Under the pieces are notes generated by a model. The model saw only the letters and a program-made list of their open reading frames with translations, was not told the DNA's origin and made no database searches. Below are positions 35,082 to 43,722 of a DNA stretch of 64,000 nt, one piece after another. The first letter of the stretch is position 1, and each line of letters opens with the position of its first letter. Source of the DNA: Streptomyces cellostaticus. GTDB taxonomy: Bacteria; Actinomycetota; Actinomycetes; Streptomycetales; Streptomycetaceae. The stretch spans positions 1-64,000 of the forward strand of contig NZ_JALLIN010000016.1 in assembly GCF_023630175.1 (NCBI RefSeq). Direction: 5' to 3'. Both the position numbers and the translations under genes were made by a program.

Positions 35082-35768
35082 ATGGCTTCCGAGGATGGGG
35101 ACGAGAACGTGGACCGTGACGGCGGCGGGCCGGGCGAACCGGCCCCCGTCCGGGACGCCGAGGCCTCCGGGGCGGCGGACTCCCCGCCGCTCGATCCGGG
35201 GGTGGCCGCCGCGGTGGCCGCCGCCGAGGCGGCCGGTCCGGGGCAGGGGGAGACCGTACGGATCGACAGCTGGATCTGGGCCGTCCGTCTGATCAAGACC
35301 CGTTCCCTGGGCGCCACCGCCTGTCGTGGCGGGCACGTTCACGTCAACGGGGAGCGGGTGAAGCCCGCCTATTCCGTGCGCGTCGGCGACGAGGTGCGCC
35401 TGCGGCACGAGGGCCGGGAACGCGTCGTGATCGTCAAGCGGCTGATCCGCAAACGCGTCGGCGCCCCGGTGGCCGTCCAGTGCTACGTCGACAACTCCCC
35501 GCCCCCGCCGCCCCGCGAGGCCGTGGCTCCGGCAGGGCTCCGCGACCGCGGCGCCGGCCGCCCCACCAAGCGGGACCGCCGCGAACTGGAACGGCTGCGC
35601 GGCCTCGGCCTGCCCGGCGGGCCGGGGGCACCGGCCGGCGGCCCGGGTGTTCCCGGTGCGGCCGGTGGTCCGGCTGGGCCCGGCGGCCCGGGACGTACGC
35701 GAGGCTCCGGCGGGCGCGGCAGGGCAGGTGGGGCCGGGGGCGCCGGAGGGCGTACACGGGGGCGGTGA
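35082..35768 (+). CDS. S4-domain RNA-binding protein (Hsp15-like)
   Basis: 228 aa. The S4 domain occupies about residues 60-115: VRIDSWIWAVRLIKTRSLGA, then CRGGHVHVNGERVKPAYSVR and VGDEVRLRHEGRERVV. It resembles Hsp15, which binds nascent-chain-blocked 50S subunits. The first 58 residues are acidic/Ala-rich and the last 65 are a Gly/Pro/Arg/Ala low-complexity tail that may bind RNA non-specifically. A TAGGGT box (35069-35074) sits 7 nt before the ATG and no SD is seen, so the mRNA is probably leaderless. Confidence 0.88.
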   Translation: MASEDGDENVDRDGGGPGEPAPVRDAEASGAADSPPLDPGVAAAVAAAEAAGPGQGETVRIDSWIWAVRLIKTRSLGATACRGGHVHVNGERVKPAYSVRVGDEVRLRHEGRERVVIVKRLIRKRVGAPVAVQCYVDNSPPPPPREAVAPAGLRDRGAGRPTKRDRRELERLRGLGLPGGPGAPAGGPGVPGAAGGPAGPGGPGRTRGSGGRGRAGGAGGAGGRTRGR

Positions 35769-35924
35769 GTTCCACCTCCGGGGGCCTCCCCCCCCATCCC
35801 CTCCCTCCCCCGGTTCGTCTCCGGTCCGCTGCCGCGCGCCCTCCGGTGTCCCGCGCATCGCCTCGTGTGGCACCCGCCGCGGCCGCGGGCCTTCACCGAC
35901 GTCGCCGGCCGGGCCCGTTCGCGG

Positions 35925-36368
35925 TCAGGCCCGGCGTCCGGTACCTCGCAGCAGGGCCGGCAGGTCCCGGTTGTGGGCGCGCCGGGTCCAGGCGACCAGG
36001 GCGAGCGGCACGATCAGGATCACCGGGGTCGCCGCGTACTGACCGTCGAAGACGGTGAGCTGGACGATGAACGCCCCGACCATCAGCGCGCTCAGCGCCA
36101 TCGCGGCCACCGACTGCAGGACCGGCACCAGCAGCGCGACGGCGCCCGCGAGTTCGAGTGCTCCGATGGTGTACATGCCCGCGCTGCCCCAGCCCATCCT
36201 GTCGAAGGACTCGGCGGCCGACGGGTGGGCGATCAGCTTGGGCAGCGCGCTCGCGATCCCGAAGAACAGGGCGAGCAGCACCTGCACCGAGCGCAGGGCG
36301 ATCCGGGCGAGGCGACCGCGGGCGGTCGGGGAGGCACCAGAGGTGGCGGGGGTGGCGGTCTCGGACAT
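35925..36368 (-). CDS. DoxX family membrane protein
   Basis: 147 aa, four transmembrane segments. Sequence pattern SVQVLLALFFGIASALPKLI, then GMYTIGALELAGAVALLVPV and ALMVGAFIVQLTVFDGQYA is typical of DoxX/DoxX-like proteins, linked in various bacteria to quinone or thiosulfate oxidation and oxidative stress. No partner is adjacent. The ATG at 36368 has an upstream GGAGACC. Confidence 0.86.
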   Translation of the reverse strand: MSETATPATSGASPTARGRLARIALRSVQVLLALFFGIASALPKLIAHPSAAESFDRMGWGSAGMYTIGALELAGAVALLVPVLQSVAAMALSALMVGAFIVQLTVFDGQYAATPVILIVPLALVAWTRRAHNRDLPALLRGTGRRA

Positions 36369-36433
36369 GGTGGTCTCCTGGTGAAGCGGTCCCGGTTGCT
36401 GTCACGGGGGTAGACCCGGCCCGACCGGAGAAC

Positions 36434-37135
36434 TCATCGGTCCGGCGCCACCGGTATCGCCCTCACCCATATGCGGTCCGGGGTCAGGTAGGTGTCCACC
36501 TTCAGTCCCGCCTCGGCCAGCGCCCGCTCGAACTGCTCCCTGGTCAGGGGCCGGCTGCGGAACGTCTGCGTCCAGACCGCGTCCGGGAAGACGTACTCGG
36601 CGCGCACCGAGCGCACTCCGTCGCCGACCGGTTCGTCCGACACGATCCGCACGGTGAAGCCGCTCGGGTCGGTCCGCTCCCTCGGCACGTCGGAGTGGTA
36701 GTCCTCGCCCTCTCGCTGGATGAGCACGCAGCCGCCCTCAGCCACATGCCGGACGCAGGTGCGCAGCAGGGCACGGCGCACGTCGACGTCACCGGCGTGC
36801 ACGAGGAACGACGCGAGCATCACCACGTCGAACTTCTCGCCCAGGTCGAGCTGTTCGATCGGTCCGCGTATCGTGCGGGCCCCGCGGACGCGGGCGAGCA
36901 TCTCGGCGGACTCGTCCACGGCCGTGACGGTGAAGCCGCGTTCGAGCAGGGCGTGGGTCACCCGGCCCACTCCGCTGCCCAGTTCGAGGATGTGTGACCC
37001 GGGAGGCACGGCGCCCGCGATGACGTCCGGTTCGCCGCCGGCCGGGAGCCGGGCGTACAGCTCCACGGCGCAGCCGTCCGGGGTGATCGCGCCGGGGCCC
37101 GTTCCTTCGTGTCCTTCGCGCCTTTCGATCGTCAT
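36434..37135 (-). CDS. Class I SAM-dependent methyltransferase
   Basis: 233 aa. SAM-binding motif I is SHILELGSGVGRVTHALLERG, motif II is TVTAVDESAEMLARV, and motif post-I continues IEQLDLGEKFDVVMLAS. The EGGCVLIQREGEDYHSDVPRER segment lies where the substrate pocket usually is. The substrate is unknown. ATG at 37135; the open frame upstream is a shadow of the next gene. It follows the acyltransferase-like gene on the same strand with a 62-bp gap. Confidence 0.9.
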   Translation of the reverse strand: MTIERREGHEGTGPGAITPDGCAVELYARLPAGGEPDVIAGAVPPGSHILELGSGVGRVTHALLERGFTVTAVDESAEMLARVRGARTIRGPIEQLDLGEKFDVVMLASFLVHAGDVDVRRALLRTCVRHVAEGGCVLIQREGEDYHSDVPRERTDPSGFTVRIVSDEPVGDGVRSVRAEYVFPDAVWTQTFRSRPLTREQFERALAEAGLKVDTYLTPDRIWVRAIPVAPDR

Positions 37136-37197
37136 GCCCGGACAACGGGTGGGGTGGGGAGGGGCGTTCCGCGGAGGGCGGGGTTCACTCGTTCGAG

Positions 37198-38106
37198 TCA
37201 GGAACAGGGGAACGGGAACCATCCGTGGCCGACGTACCAGTGTCCTCCGGATCTCAGGTGGTCGCCGACGGCCCGTTCGACGGAGGTGCGCCGTGGCAGG
37301 TCGGCGGGGGGCAGGTCGGGGTCGCCGAAGACGAACCGGACGGGTTCGGTGTCGGCCGGTTCGGCGTCCTGGTGGGCTGTCCGGAAGCGTTCCTGGAAGC
37401 GGACGATGTTGGAGTGCGCGGGCAGGTACCGCTTGAGCTGGGGGTCGAGCAGCCAGGAGTGGCAGACGGCGGCCGGGGGTCTGTCCTGGGGGTGGTGGCG
37501 GGCGAAGAAGTCGCCGGCGAGGGCCAGGGAGCGGTCGCAGGCGGCCGGTGACAGCGGGCCGGAGAAGTCGGGTACGTGCAGGGTCAGGCAGGGCGTTCGC
37601 GGGGTCACGTCCAGTCCGGCCGCCGCGAGGGCCGTGCCGGTGCGCTGCCCGAGCGTGGTCCGCTGGAACTGCAGGCGGCCCAGTTGGTACAGCTCGCCGC
37701 GGAAGTGCAGGGTGAGCCAGCGCGGCTTCTGGAGGCCGGTCAGGCCGTGCCGTGCGCGGTGGGCGGCCATGTTCCGGCCCAGGTCGGCGAGGGTGCGCCG
37801 GGTGGTGTCGGCCGGGATGCCGCGTTCTCGGTGGTGGCGGCGGACGTACGGCAGGGCGGCGACGAGGACGTAGACGGGGAAGCAGCGTCGCAGCGGGCCC
37901 GGTGGCCGGTCGAGGTCCGGCAGGTCGGCGCCACCGAGGGGCGCTCCCATGTCGCGTACGAGGTCGCTGACGGCGTTCTCGAGGCACCGGCGCAGTTCCG
38001 GGTCGTCGCGGACGCGGCGGCTCAGGCGTACGAGGTCGTTGATGTCCTCGTGGGGTACGGCCAGGTCCATCAGTTCCCGGGCGAGTTCGTCGGCGTCGGG
38101 CAGCAA
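37198..38106 (-). CDS. Acyltransferase-domain (GNAT-like) protein
   Basis: 302 aa. Related to a streptomycete family annotated as acyltransferase domain-containing proteins, with an N-terminal helical part and a GNAT-like C-terminal half. Recognisable segments are HRARHGLTGLQKPRWLTLHF, LTLHVPDFSGPLSPAACDRSL and VCHSWLLDPQLKRYLPAHSN. The substrate is unknown. The start appears to be TTG at 38106 (AAGGGGG 8 nt upstream), because no ATG or GTG begins the conserved N-terminus; an internal ATG would remove 12 residues. Divergent from the DUF6343 gene. Confidence 0.78.
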   Translation of the reverse strand: MLPDADELARELMDLAVPHEDINDLVRLSRRVRDDPELRRCLENAVSDLVRDMGAPLGGADLPDLDRPPGPLRRCFPVYVLVAALPYVRRHHRERGIPADTTRRTLADLGRNMAAHRARHGLTGLQKPRWLTLHFRGELYQLGRLQFQRTTLGQRTGTALAAAGLDVTPRTPCLTLHVPDFSGPLSPAACDRSLALAGDFFARHHPQDRPPAAVCHSWLLDPQLKRYLPAHSNIVRFQERFRTAHQDAEPADTEPVRFVFGDPDLPPADLPRRTSVERAVGDHLRSGGHWYVGHGWFPFPCS

Positions 38107-38160
38107 GCGGTGACCCCCTTGGTCGTGTCGTCCGGGAAGAGTACGTTGCAGTCAGGAACG

Positions 38161-38466
38161 GTGATCCGGATGCGTACGGGCAGTGAGCCGGTGACCGCGC
38201 GCAGTGCACTGCGGGCGCGGTTCTGGCTGAGCCTGTGGGGGATCGTCTGGACGATCTTCGGAACGGCGGCGTTCTCGCTGGCCGGGCGCCCTGGCTGGGC
38301 GGCGGCGTGCGGGGTGCTGTGGCTGGTGGCCACGGTGGACATGGCCGTGGTCCTCGGGCATCTGCGGCAGGGCCCGCACTACCAGCCGGGGCGGGAGGTC
38401 CCCCCGTACCGGCCGCCGGAGAGCGGGCCGGGGCGCCGGCGGCCGCCGCGTGCCCGGCATCCGTGA
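38161..38466 (+). CDS. DUF6343 small membrane protein
   Basis: 101 aa with two hydrophobic segments (FWLSLWGIVWTIFGTAAFSL and ACGVLWLVATVDMAVVLGH). MRTGSEPVTARSALRARF and GPHYQPGREVPPYRP are the conserved family ends. Function unknown. The GTG at 38161 is nearest the AGGA sequence; the ATG at 38170 (MRTGSEP) is the alternative. Convergent with the TPR gene. Confidence 0.85.
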   Translation: MIRMRTGSEPVTARSALRARFWLSLWGIVWTIFGTAAFSLAGRPGWAAACGVLWLVATVDMAVVLGHLRQGPHYQPGREVPPYRPPESGPGRRRPPRARHP

Positions 38467-38490
38467 CGGTGCCGACCCGATCCGCCGCGG

Positions 38491-38871
38491 TCAGGAGTCG
38501 AACCGGGCGGCCTTGCGGTACTCGGGGTTGGGGTCGAGCGCGGCGGCCAGCCGGAAGTGACGTTTTGCCTGCTCTGGGCGGCCCTGGCGTTCGTAGGTGC
38601 GGGCAAGGGCGAAGTGCGCGAACGCGTTGTCCGGTTCCCGCTCCAGCACGATCGTGAACTCCAGTTCGGCGGGGCGCAGTTGGGCGGCCGCGAAGAAGGC
38701 ACGCGCGCGCAGCAGCCGGGCCGCGGTGTTCTCGGGGTGTGCTGCGACGACGCCGTCGAGCAGTTTCACCGCGCCCCGCGGATCCCGCGCGTTGAGCAGT
38801 TGTTCGGCCGCGCGGAAGTCGATGACATGCGTCTCCGGAGTACGTCCGGTCGAACCACTGGTCTCGGGCAC
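38491..38871 (-). CDS. Tetratricopeptide repeat protein
   Basis: 126 aa made of about two and a half TPR units: AAEQLLNARDPRGAVKLLDGVVAAHPEN, then RARAFFAAAQLRPAELEFTIVLEREPDN and AHFALARTYERQGRPEQAKRHFRLAAALDPNP. A cytoplasmic protein-interaction scaffold with an unknown partner. GTG start at 38871. It lies 49 bp downstream of coaE on the same strand and may be co-transcribed. Confidence 0.88.
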   Translation of the reverse strand: MPETSGSTGRTPETHVIDFRAAEQLLNARDPRGAVKLLDGVVAAHPENTAARLLRARAFFAAAQLRPAELEFTIVLEREPDNAFAHFALARTYERQGRPEQAKRHFRLAAALDPNPEYRKAARFDS

Positions 38872-38920
38872 GGCTGAGTCCTTCCCTTGCTGCAGCGGTT
38901 CAACGCGCCGCCGCGGTCGG

Positions 38921-39568
38921 CTATTCCGCTCCGCCCGGTGGCGGCCCGCCGTCCGCGGACGGCGTCCGGGGCTCGTGTGCCCGGTGCGCGAGGGCGTCCC
39001 AGACCTCCGCCACGCGCTTCCTCAGCGCGTCCAGCGGTACGTCGTTGTCGATCACGATGTCCGCGATCTCCCGGCGCTGCTCGCGGGTGGCCTGTGCGGC
39101 CATGCGGGCGCGTGCGTCGTCCTCGGTCATGCCGCGCAGCCGTACCAGCCGGTCGAGCTGGGTGCCGGGGCTCGCGTCGACGACGATCACCAGGTCGTAC
39201 AGGGGTGCCAGCCCGTTCTCGGTGAGCAGCGGGACGTCGTGGACGACGACGGCGTCCTCGGCGGCGGCCGCCTCCAGTTCCTGGGAGCGGGCACCGACGA
39301 GGGGGTGCACGATCGCGTTGAGCACGGCCAGTCTCCCGGGGTCGGCGAAGACGATGGAGCCGAGCCGGGGCCGGTCGAGACCGCCGTCGGGGGTGAGGAT
39401 GTCCGTGCCGAAGGCGTCCACCACGGCCGCGAGCCCGGGTGTTCCGGGGGCCACGACGTCACGCGCGATGCGGTCGGCGTCGATCAGTACCGCCCCGTGC
39501 TCCACGAGCAGCCGGGACACCTCGCTCTTGCCGGCGCCGATCCCGCCGGTCAGGCCCACTTTCAGCAT
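38921..39568 (-). CDS. coaE: Dephospho-CoA kinase
   Basis: 215 aa. Last enzyme of coenzyme A biosynthesis, phosphorylating the 3'-hydroxyl of dephospho-CoA. P-loop GGIGAGKS at residues 8-15, [12 protein letters not shown] as the CoA-binding Asp motif, and [18 protein letters not shown] and [16 protein letters not shown] as the typical central and lid segments. A roughly 20-residue Pro/Gly/Ala C-terminal extension is present. The start ATG is shared with homologues (MLKVGLTGG). It is 70 bp from the PAC2 gene upstream on the same strand. Confidence 0.96.
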   Translation of the reverse strand: MLKVGLTGGIGAGKSEVSRLLVEHGAVLIDADRIARDVVAPGTPGLAAVVDAFGTDILTPDGGLDRPRLGSIVFADPGRLAVLNAIVHPLVGARSQELEAAAAEDAVVVHDVPLLTENGLAPLYDLVIVVDASPGTQLDRLVRLRGMTEDDARARMAAQATREQRREIADIVIDNDVPLDALRKRVAEVWDALAHRAHEPRTPSADGGPPPGGAE

Positions 39569-39638
39569 GGGCGGAAGCTTAGGCCCTGCCGGCGCCGGGG
39601 CTGCGCGGGGCCGGTCCGCGGGACGGGGCGGGGCCCCT

Positions 39639-40577
39639 TCAGTTCTCGCCCTCGCGCTCCGCCAGGAAGCGTTCGAACTCGCGCCCGATCTCGTCGGCGG
39701 AGGGGATGTCGACGGGTTCGGCGAGCATGTTGCCCCGGGTGTCGGCGCCCGCCGCCGCGTCGTACTGGTGCTCGAGTCCCTGGACGAGTGCCGTCAGTTC
39801 CTCGTCGCCCTCCTGGATCTGCCGGTCGATCTCCGTCTGGACGCGGTGGGCCTCGGTGCGCAGTGCGTGCGCGGGACCCGGCAGCACCAGCCCCGTGGCC
39901 GCCGTGACGGCTTCCAGGACGGTCAGCGCCGCGTCCGGGTACGGGGAGCGGGCGATGTAGTGCGGCACGTGCGCGGCGACACCGAGGACGTCGTGGCCGC
40001 TCTCCATGAGGCGGTACTCCACCAGCGCTTCGGCACTGCCGGGCACCTGGGCCTCTTCGAAGGGGCTGCGGTGCCCGGGGACCAGGTCGGTGCGGTTGCC
40101 GTGGGGGGTGAGGCCCACGGGGCGGGTGTGCGGGACACCCATGGGGATGCCGTGGAAGTTCACGGACAGCCGGACGCCGAGCCGTTCCACGATCTGCCGT
40201 ACGGCCGCGGCGAAGCGTTCCCATTCGATGTCCGGTTCGGGGCCGGACAGCAGCAGGAAGGGGGCGCCGGTGGCGTCCTGGACGAGGTGCACCTCGATGG
40301 CCGGCACCTCGTAGTCGGTCCAGCGGTCCCGGGTGAAGGTCAGCAGGGGCCGGCGGGCCCGGTAGTCGACGAGCCGGTCGTGGTCGAAGCGTGCGACGAG
40401 CTGGTGGGGCAGCGAGTCGAGGAGCCGGTCGACGATCTGGTCGCCGGTCTCACCCGCGTCGATGTATCCGTCGAAGTGGTAGAGCATGACAAGTCCGGCC
40501 GACTCCTGGGCGAGCGCCATGTCGACCACGGCGAGGCCCTTCGGCTCCCATGCGTACAAACCCTGCGGATCAAGCAC
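39639..40577 (-). CDS. PAC2 family protein
   Basis: 312 aa member of the PAC2 (proteasome assembly chaperone 2-like) family. Key segments are [27 protein letters not shown], then [21 protein letters not shown] and [22 protein letters not shown]. The last about 60 residues form an acidic helical region ([21 protein letters not shown]). Actinobacteria have 20S proteasomes, so a link is attractive, but its function has not been shown as far as I know. GTG at 40577. Upstream lies the rpsA terminator region. Confidence 0.88.
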   Translation of the reverse strand: MLDPQGLYAWEPKGLAVVDMALAQESAGLVMLYHFDGYIDAGETGDQIVDRLLDSLPHQLVARFDHDRLVDYRARRPLLTFTRDRWTDYEVPAIEVHLVQDATGAPFLLLSGPEPDIEWERFAAAVRQIVERLGVRLSVNFHGIPMGVPHTRPVGLTPHGNRTDLVPGHRSPFEEAQVPGSAEALVEYRLMESGHDVLGVAAHVPHYIARSPYPDAALTVLEAVTAATGLVLPGPAHALRTEAHRVQTEIDRQIQEGDEELTALVQGLEHQYDAAAGADTRGNMLAEPVDIPSADEIGREFERFLAEREGEN

Positions 40578-40839
40578 TGTGACCGCTCCTCCTCGTGTTC
40601 CTCATGGACAACGCGCCCTGGAGCGTGGGCATTCCCGGAGCGCAGTGCTGATCAGGTCTCTCTCGCCCGTCACCCTGACACCCCGTCAGCCAGCACCCTT
40701 CGGGAGGTGCGGCGGGCACGGCGCCGACGGCCACGACGAGCCGGCGGTGGGCGGACGGCCCACGACGGGCCAGGCGGTCGGAGCCCGTCCGCCCCGGCCC
40801 CGCGATGGGGGCCGGGGCGGAGGGGTCCCGGAAACCCAG
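40578..40839. other. Gap between rpsA terminator and PAC2 gene
   Basis: Non-coding; must contain the PAC2 promoter. No gene, repeat or clear promoter element recognised besides the adjacent terminator at 40840-40869. Confidence 0.5.
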
Positions 40840-40869
40840 AGGGGCCGCACCTCGAAAGGTGCGGCCCCT
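40840..40869 (-). terminator. rpsA terminator hairpin
   Basis: Perfect 13-bp stem AGGGGCCGCACCT/AGGTGCGGCCCCT with a 4-nt CGAA loop, 34 bp after the rpsA stop. A stable GNRA-like loop and no U-tract are common for strong Streptomyces terminators. Confidence 0.88.
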
Positions 40870-40902
40870 CAGTTGCCGACGGTCAAGCCTTGGCGGCCTG
40901 GA

Positions 40903-42396
40903 TCAGCTCTGGCCCCCGGCCAGCTTCTCGCGCAGCGCGGCGAGCGCCTCGTCCGAGGCCAGGGCACCGGAGGTGTCCGCACCCTCGGAGGAGTACGAAC
41001 CGCCACCCGAAGCGGCCGGAGCGGCGGCCTCGCCACCCTCGGCGGCAGCGGCGGCGTCGGCCTCGCGGGACTTGATGACCTGCTGCTGGTGCTGCTCGAA
41101 GCGGGACTGCGCCTCGGCGTACTGGCGCTCCCACTCCTCGCGCTGCTTCTCGTAGCCCTCGAGCCAGTCGTTGGTCTCGGGGTCGAAGCCCTCGGGGTAG
41201 ATGTAGTTGCCCTGGTCGTCGTAGGACGCGGCCATGCCGTACAGGGTCGGGTCGAACTCGACCGAGGCCGGGTCGGCACCGAAGGACTCGTTGGCCTGCT
41301 TCAGCGAGAGGCTGATGCGACGACGCTCGAGGTCGATGTCGATGACCTTGACGAAGATCTCGTCGTTGACCTGGACGACCTGCTCCGGGATCTCCACGTG
41401 GCGCTCGGCCAGCTCGGAGATGTGGACCAGACCCTCGATGCCCTCGTCCACGCGGACGAACGCACCGAACGGAACCAGCTTCGTGACCTTGCCGGGCACG
41501 ACCTGGCCGATCTGGTGGGTGCGGGCGAACTGCTGCCACGGGTCTTCCTGGGTCGCCTTCAGCGACAGGGAGACACGCTCGCGGTCCATGTCGACGTCGA
41601 GGACCTCGACGGTGACCTCCTGGCCGACCTCGACGACCTCGGACGGGTGGTCGATGTGCTTCCAGGACAGCTCGGAGACGTGGACCAGGCCGTCGACGCC
41701 ACCCAGGTCCACGAAGGCACCGAAGTTGACGATCGAGGAGACGACGCCGGAGCGGACCTGACCCTTCTGGAGGGTCGTGAGGAACGTCTGGCGGACCTCG
41801 GACTGGGTCTGCTCGAGCCAGGCACGGCGGGACAGGACCACGTTGTTGCGGTTCTTGTCCAGTTCGATGATCTTGGCCTCGAGCTCCTTGCCCACGTAGG
41901 GCTGGAGGTCGCGGACGCGACGCATCTCGACCAGGGAGGCCGGGAGGAAGCCGCGGAGGCCGATGTCGAGGATGAGACCACCCTTGACGACCTCGATGAC
42001 GGTACCGGTGACGATGCCGTCCTCTTCCTTGATCTTCTCGATGGTGCCCCAGGCACGCTCGTACTGGGCGCGCTTCTTCGAGAGGATCAGGCGGCCTTCC
42101 TTGTCCTCCTTCTGGAGGACCAGGGCCTCGATCTCGTCGCCGACGGCCACGACCTCGTTCGGGTCGACGTCGTGCTTGATCGAGAGCTCGCGGCTCGGGA
42201 TGACACCTTCGGTCTTGTAACCGATGTCGAGCAGGACCTCGTCCCGGTCGACCTTCACGATGACGCCGTCGACGATGTCGCCGTCGTTGAAGTACTTGAT
42301 CGTCTCGTCGATCGCGGCGAGGAAGGCTTCCTCGTTACCGATGTCGTTGACCGCAACCTGCGGGGTGGTGGCGGTGGTCTCGGTGCTGCTCGTCAT
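40903..42396 (-). CDS. rpsA: 30S ribosomal protein S1
   Basis: 497 aa with four S1 (OB-fold) RNA-binding repeats, the arrangement of actinobacterial S1. Recognisable repeat starts are GDIVDGVIVKVDRDEVLLDIG, DGIVTGTVIEVVKGGLILDIG, GQVRSGVVSSIVNFGAFVDLG and GQVVPGKVTKLVPFGAFVRVD. The C-terminus (Ala/Gly/Ser-rich, ending REKLAGGQS) is unstructured. It recruits mRNA to the 30S subunit. The ATG at 42396 is followed by a Thr/Ser-rich lead; the SD is poor (GGAG 11 nt upstream). It has a strong promoter and a leader of about 190 nt, consistent with autogenous control. Confidence 0.97.
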   Translation of the reverse strand: MTSSTETTATTPQVAVNDIGNEEAFLAAIDETIKYFNDGDIVDGVIVKVDRDEVLLDIGYKTEGVIPSRELSIKHDVDPNEVVAVGDEIEALVLQKEDKEGRLILSKKRAQYERAWGTIEKIKEEDGIVTGTVIEVVKGGLILDIGLRGFLPASLVEMRRVRDLQPYVGKELEAKIIELDKNRNNVVLSRRAWLEQTQSEVRQTFLTTLQKGQVRSGVVSSIVNFGAFVDLGGVDGLVHVSELSWKHIDHPSEVVEVGQEVTVEVLDVDMDRERVSLSLKATQEDPWQQFARTHQIGQVVPGKVTKLVPFGAFVRVDEGIEGLVHISELAERHVEIPEQVVQVNDEIFVKVIDIDLERRRISLSLKQANESFGADPASVEFDPTLYGMAASYDDQGNYIYPEGFDPETNDWLEGYEKQREEWERQYAEAQSRFEQHQQQVIKSREADAAAAAEGGEAAAPAASGGGSYSSEGADTSGALASDEALAALREKLAGGQS

Positions 42397-42487
42397 GTGG
42401 GAAAGGGCTCCGGTACGGACATTGAAGTCGTAGGTACTGCTACGCCGGGAGCCCGTATCGCTCTGCAGAAGCCGGACAGCCAAGGAA

Positions 42488-42515
42488 GCGCCCCACCAGG
42501 AACTGGTGACGGCGC
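42488..42515 (-). promoter_or_regulatory. Hairpin in the rpsA 5' leader
   Basis: On the minus strand GCGCC-GU-CACCAG-UUC-CUGGUG-G-GGCGC forms an 11-bp stem with a 3-nt loop and a small asymmetric bulge. It sits about 90-120 nt upstream of the rpsA start, between the promoter and the gene. Ribosomal protein S1 is autoregulated through its leader in E. coli, so this is a candidate control element; the function is inferred. Confidence 0.5.
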
Positions 42516-42595
42516 CTCGACAACCGAGGGGACATACAACAGATGCGAGCGCAGCCTGCTACGTCTGAGGTGCGCAGGCCCGCAGCGCAACTTGT

Positions 42596-42624
42596 AGCAT
42601 ACGGGGGCAGCCGGGCATGGTCAA
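42596..42624 (-). promoter_or_regulatory. rpsA housekeeping promoter
   Basis: On the minus strand TTGACC (42624-42619), 17-nt spacer, TATGCT (42601-42596). This is close to the HrdB consensus (TTGAC-N17-TANNNT). It predicts a start near 42588 and a leader of about 190 nt before rpsA. Confidence 0.78.
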
Positions 42625-42758
42625 TGCGCGAAGGCGCACACCCGGGGCGGATCGCCGCATAAGCGGCACAGGAATCGTCCCGCGAGGCCACACGGGCCTT
42701 CGTCCCCCCGTGTCGCGCCCGGCGGGTTGGACGGAAGAGTACGACGAGGGAGCCGATC

Positions 42759-43583
42759 ATCCAAGAGCCGGAACAGCTCGACCCCGACGGGTTCGAGGCG
42801 GAGGCCACCCGGCGTCACGCGGGGGTCGCGGAGAGCAGCCGGGCCAACCGGGGCTGGTGGGACCGCAACGCGGACGACTACCAGACCGAGCACGGGACGT
42901 TCCTCGGCGACGACCGCTTCGTGTGGGGTCCGGAGGGCCTGGACGAGGTGGAGGCGGAGCTGCTGGGCCCGCCGGAGGAACTGGAGGGCAAGGAGATCCT
43001 GGAGATCGGGGCGGGCGCCGCCCAGTGCTCGCGCTGGCTGGCGGCCCAGGGCGCCCGGCCGGTGGCCCTCGACCTGTCGCACCGCCAGCTCCAGCACTCG
43101 CTGCGGATCGGCGGACCGGTTCCGCTCGTCTGCGCCGACGCCGGCGCCCTGCCGTTCGCGGACGGTTCCTTCGACCTGGCGTGCTCCGCGTACGGGGCGC
43201 TGCCGTTCGTCGCCGATCCGCGGCTGGTGCTGCGCGAGGTGCGCCGGGTGCTGCGGCCCGGCGGCCGGTTCGTCTTCTCCGTGACGCACCCGGTCCGCTG
43301 GGCCTTCCCGGACGAGCCGGGCCCCGAGGGGCTGTCGGTGTCGTCCTCCTACTTCGACCGCACGCCCTACGTGGAGCAGGACGAGGAGGGCAGGGCGGTG
43401 TACGTCGAGCACCACCGGACGCTCGGGGACCGGGTCCGGGACGTCGTGGCCTCGGGTCTGCGCCTGGTGGACCTCGTGGAGCCGGAGTGGCCGGCGTGGA
43501 ACACCTCCGAGTGGGGCGGCTGGTCCCCGTTGCGCGGGAACCTGATCCCCGGCACGGCGATCTTCGTGTGCGAGCGGGACTGA
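42759..43583 (+). CDS. Class I SAM methyltransferase with apparent AUC start codon
   Basis: 274 aa if read from ATC at 42759. The SAM-binding core is ILEIGAGAAQCSRWLAAQGA, then VALDLSHRQLQHSLR and the LRPGGRFVFSVTHPVRW strand; the substrate is unknown. Conserved coding sequence extends upstream of the first canonical in-frame start (GTG 42921): EPEQLDPDGF and AESSRANRGWWDRNADDYQ are family N-terminal segments. Between the in-frame stop near 42662 and 42921 there is no ATG, GTG, TTG or CTG. An ideal ribosome site GAGGGAG (42746-42752) lies 6 nt before ATC at 42759, which reads ATC-CAA-GAG where relatives, as I recall, have ATG-CAA-GAG. Divergent from rpsA. Confidence 0.85.
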   Translation: MQEPEQLDPDGFEAEATRRHAGVAESSRANRGWWDRNADDYQTEHGTFLGDDRFVWGPEGLDEVEAELLGPPEELEGKEILEIGAGAAQCSRWLAAQGARPVALDLSHRQLQHSLRIGGPVPLVCADAGALPFADGSFDLACSAYGALPFVADPRLVLREVRRVLRPGGRFVFSVTHPVRWAFPDEPGPEGLSVSSSYFDRTPYVEQDEEGRAVYVEHHRTLGDRVRDVVASGLRLVDLVEPEWPAWNTSEWGGWSPLRGNLIPGTAIFVCERD

Positions 43584-43722
43584 GCACGGGGTCCGTGCGC
43601 GCCGCCCACCGCCGCCCACGGGTCCGTGGGCGCGGGCGGGGCCGGATGCCCGGGCCCGTGGGCGCGGGTCCGGGCACGCACGCGCGTCCGGGGCGTCGCC
43701 GCCTCCGTACGACACTGGGGGC

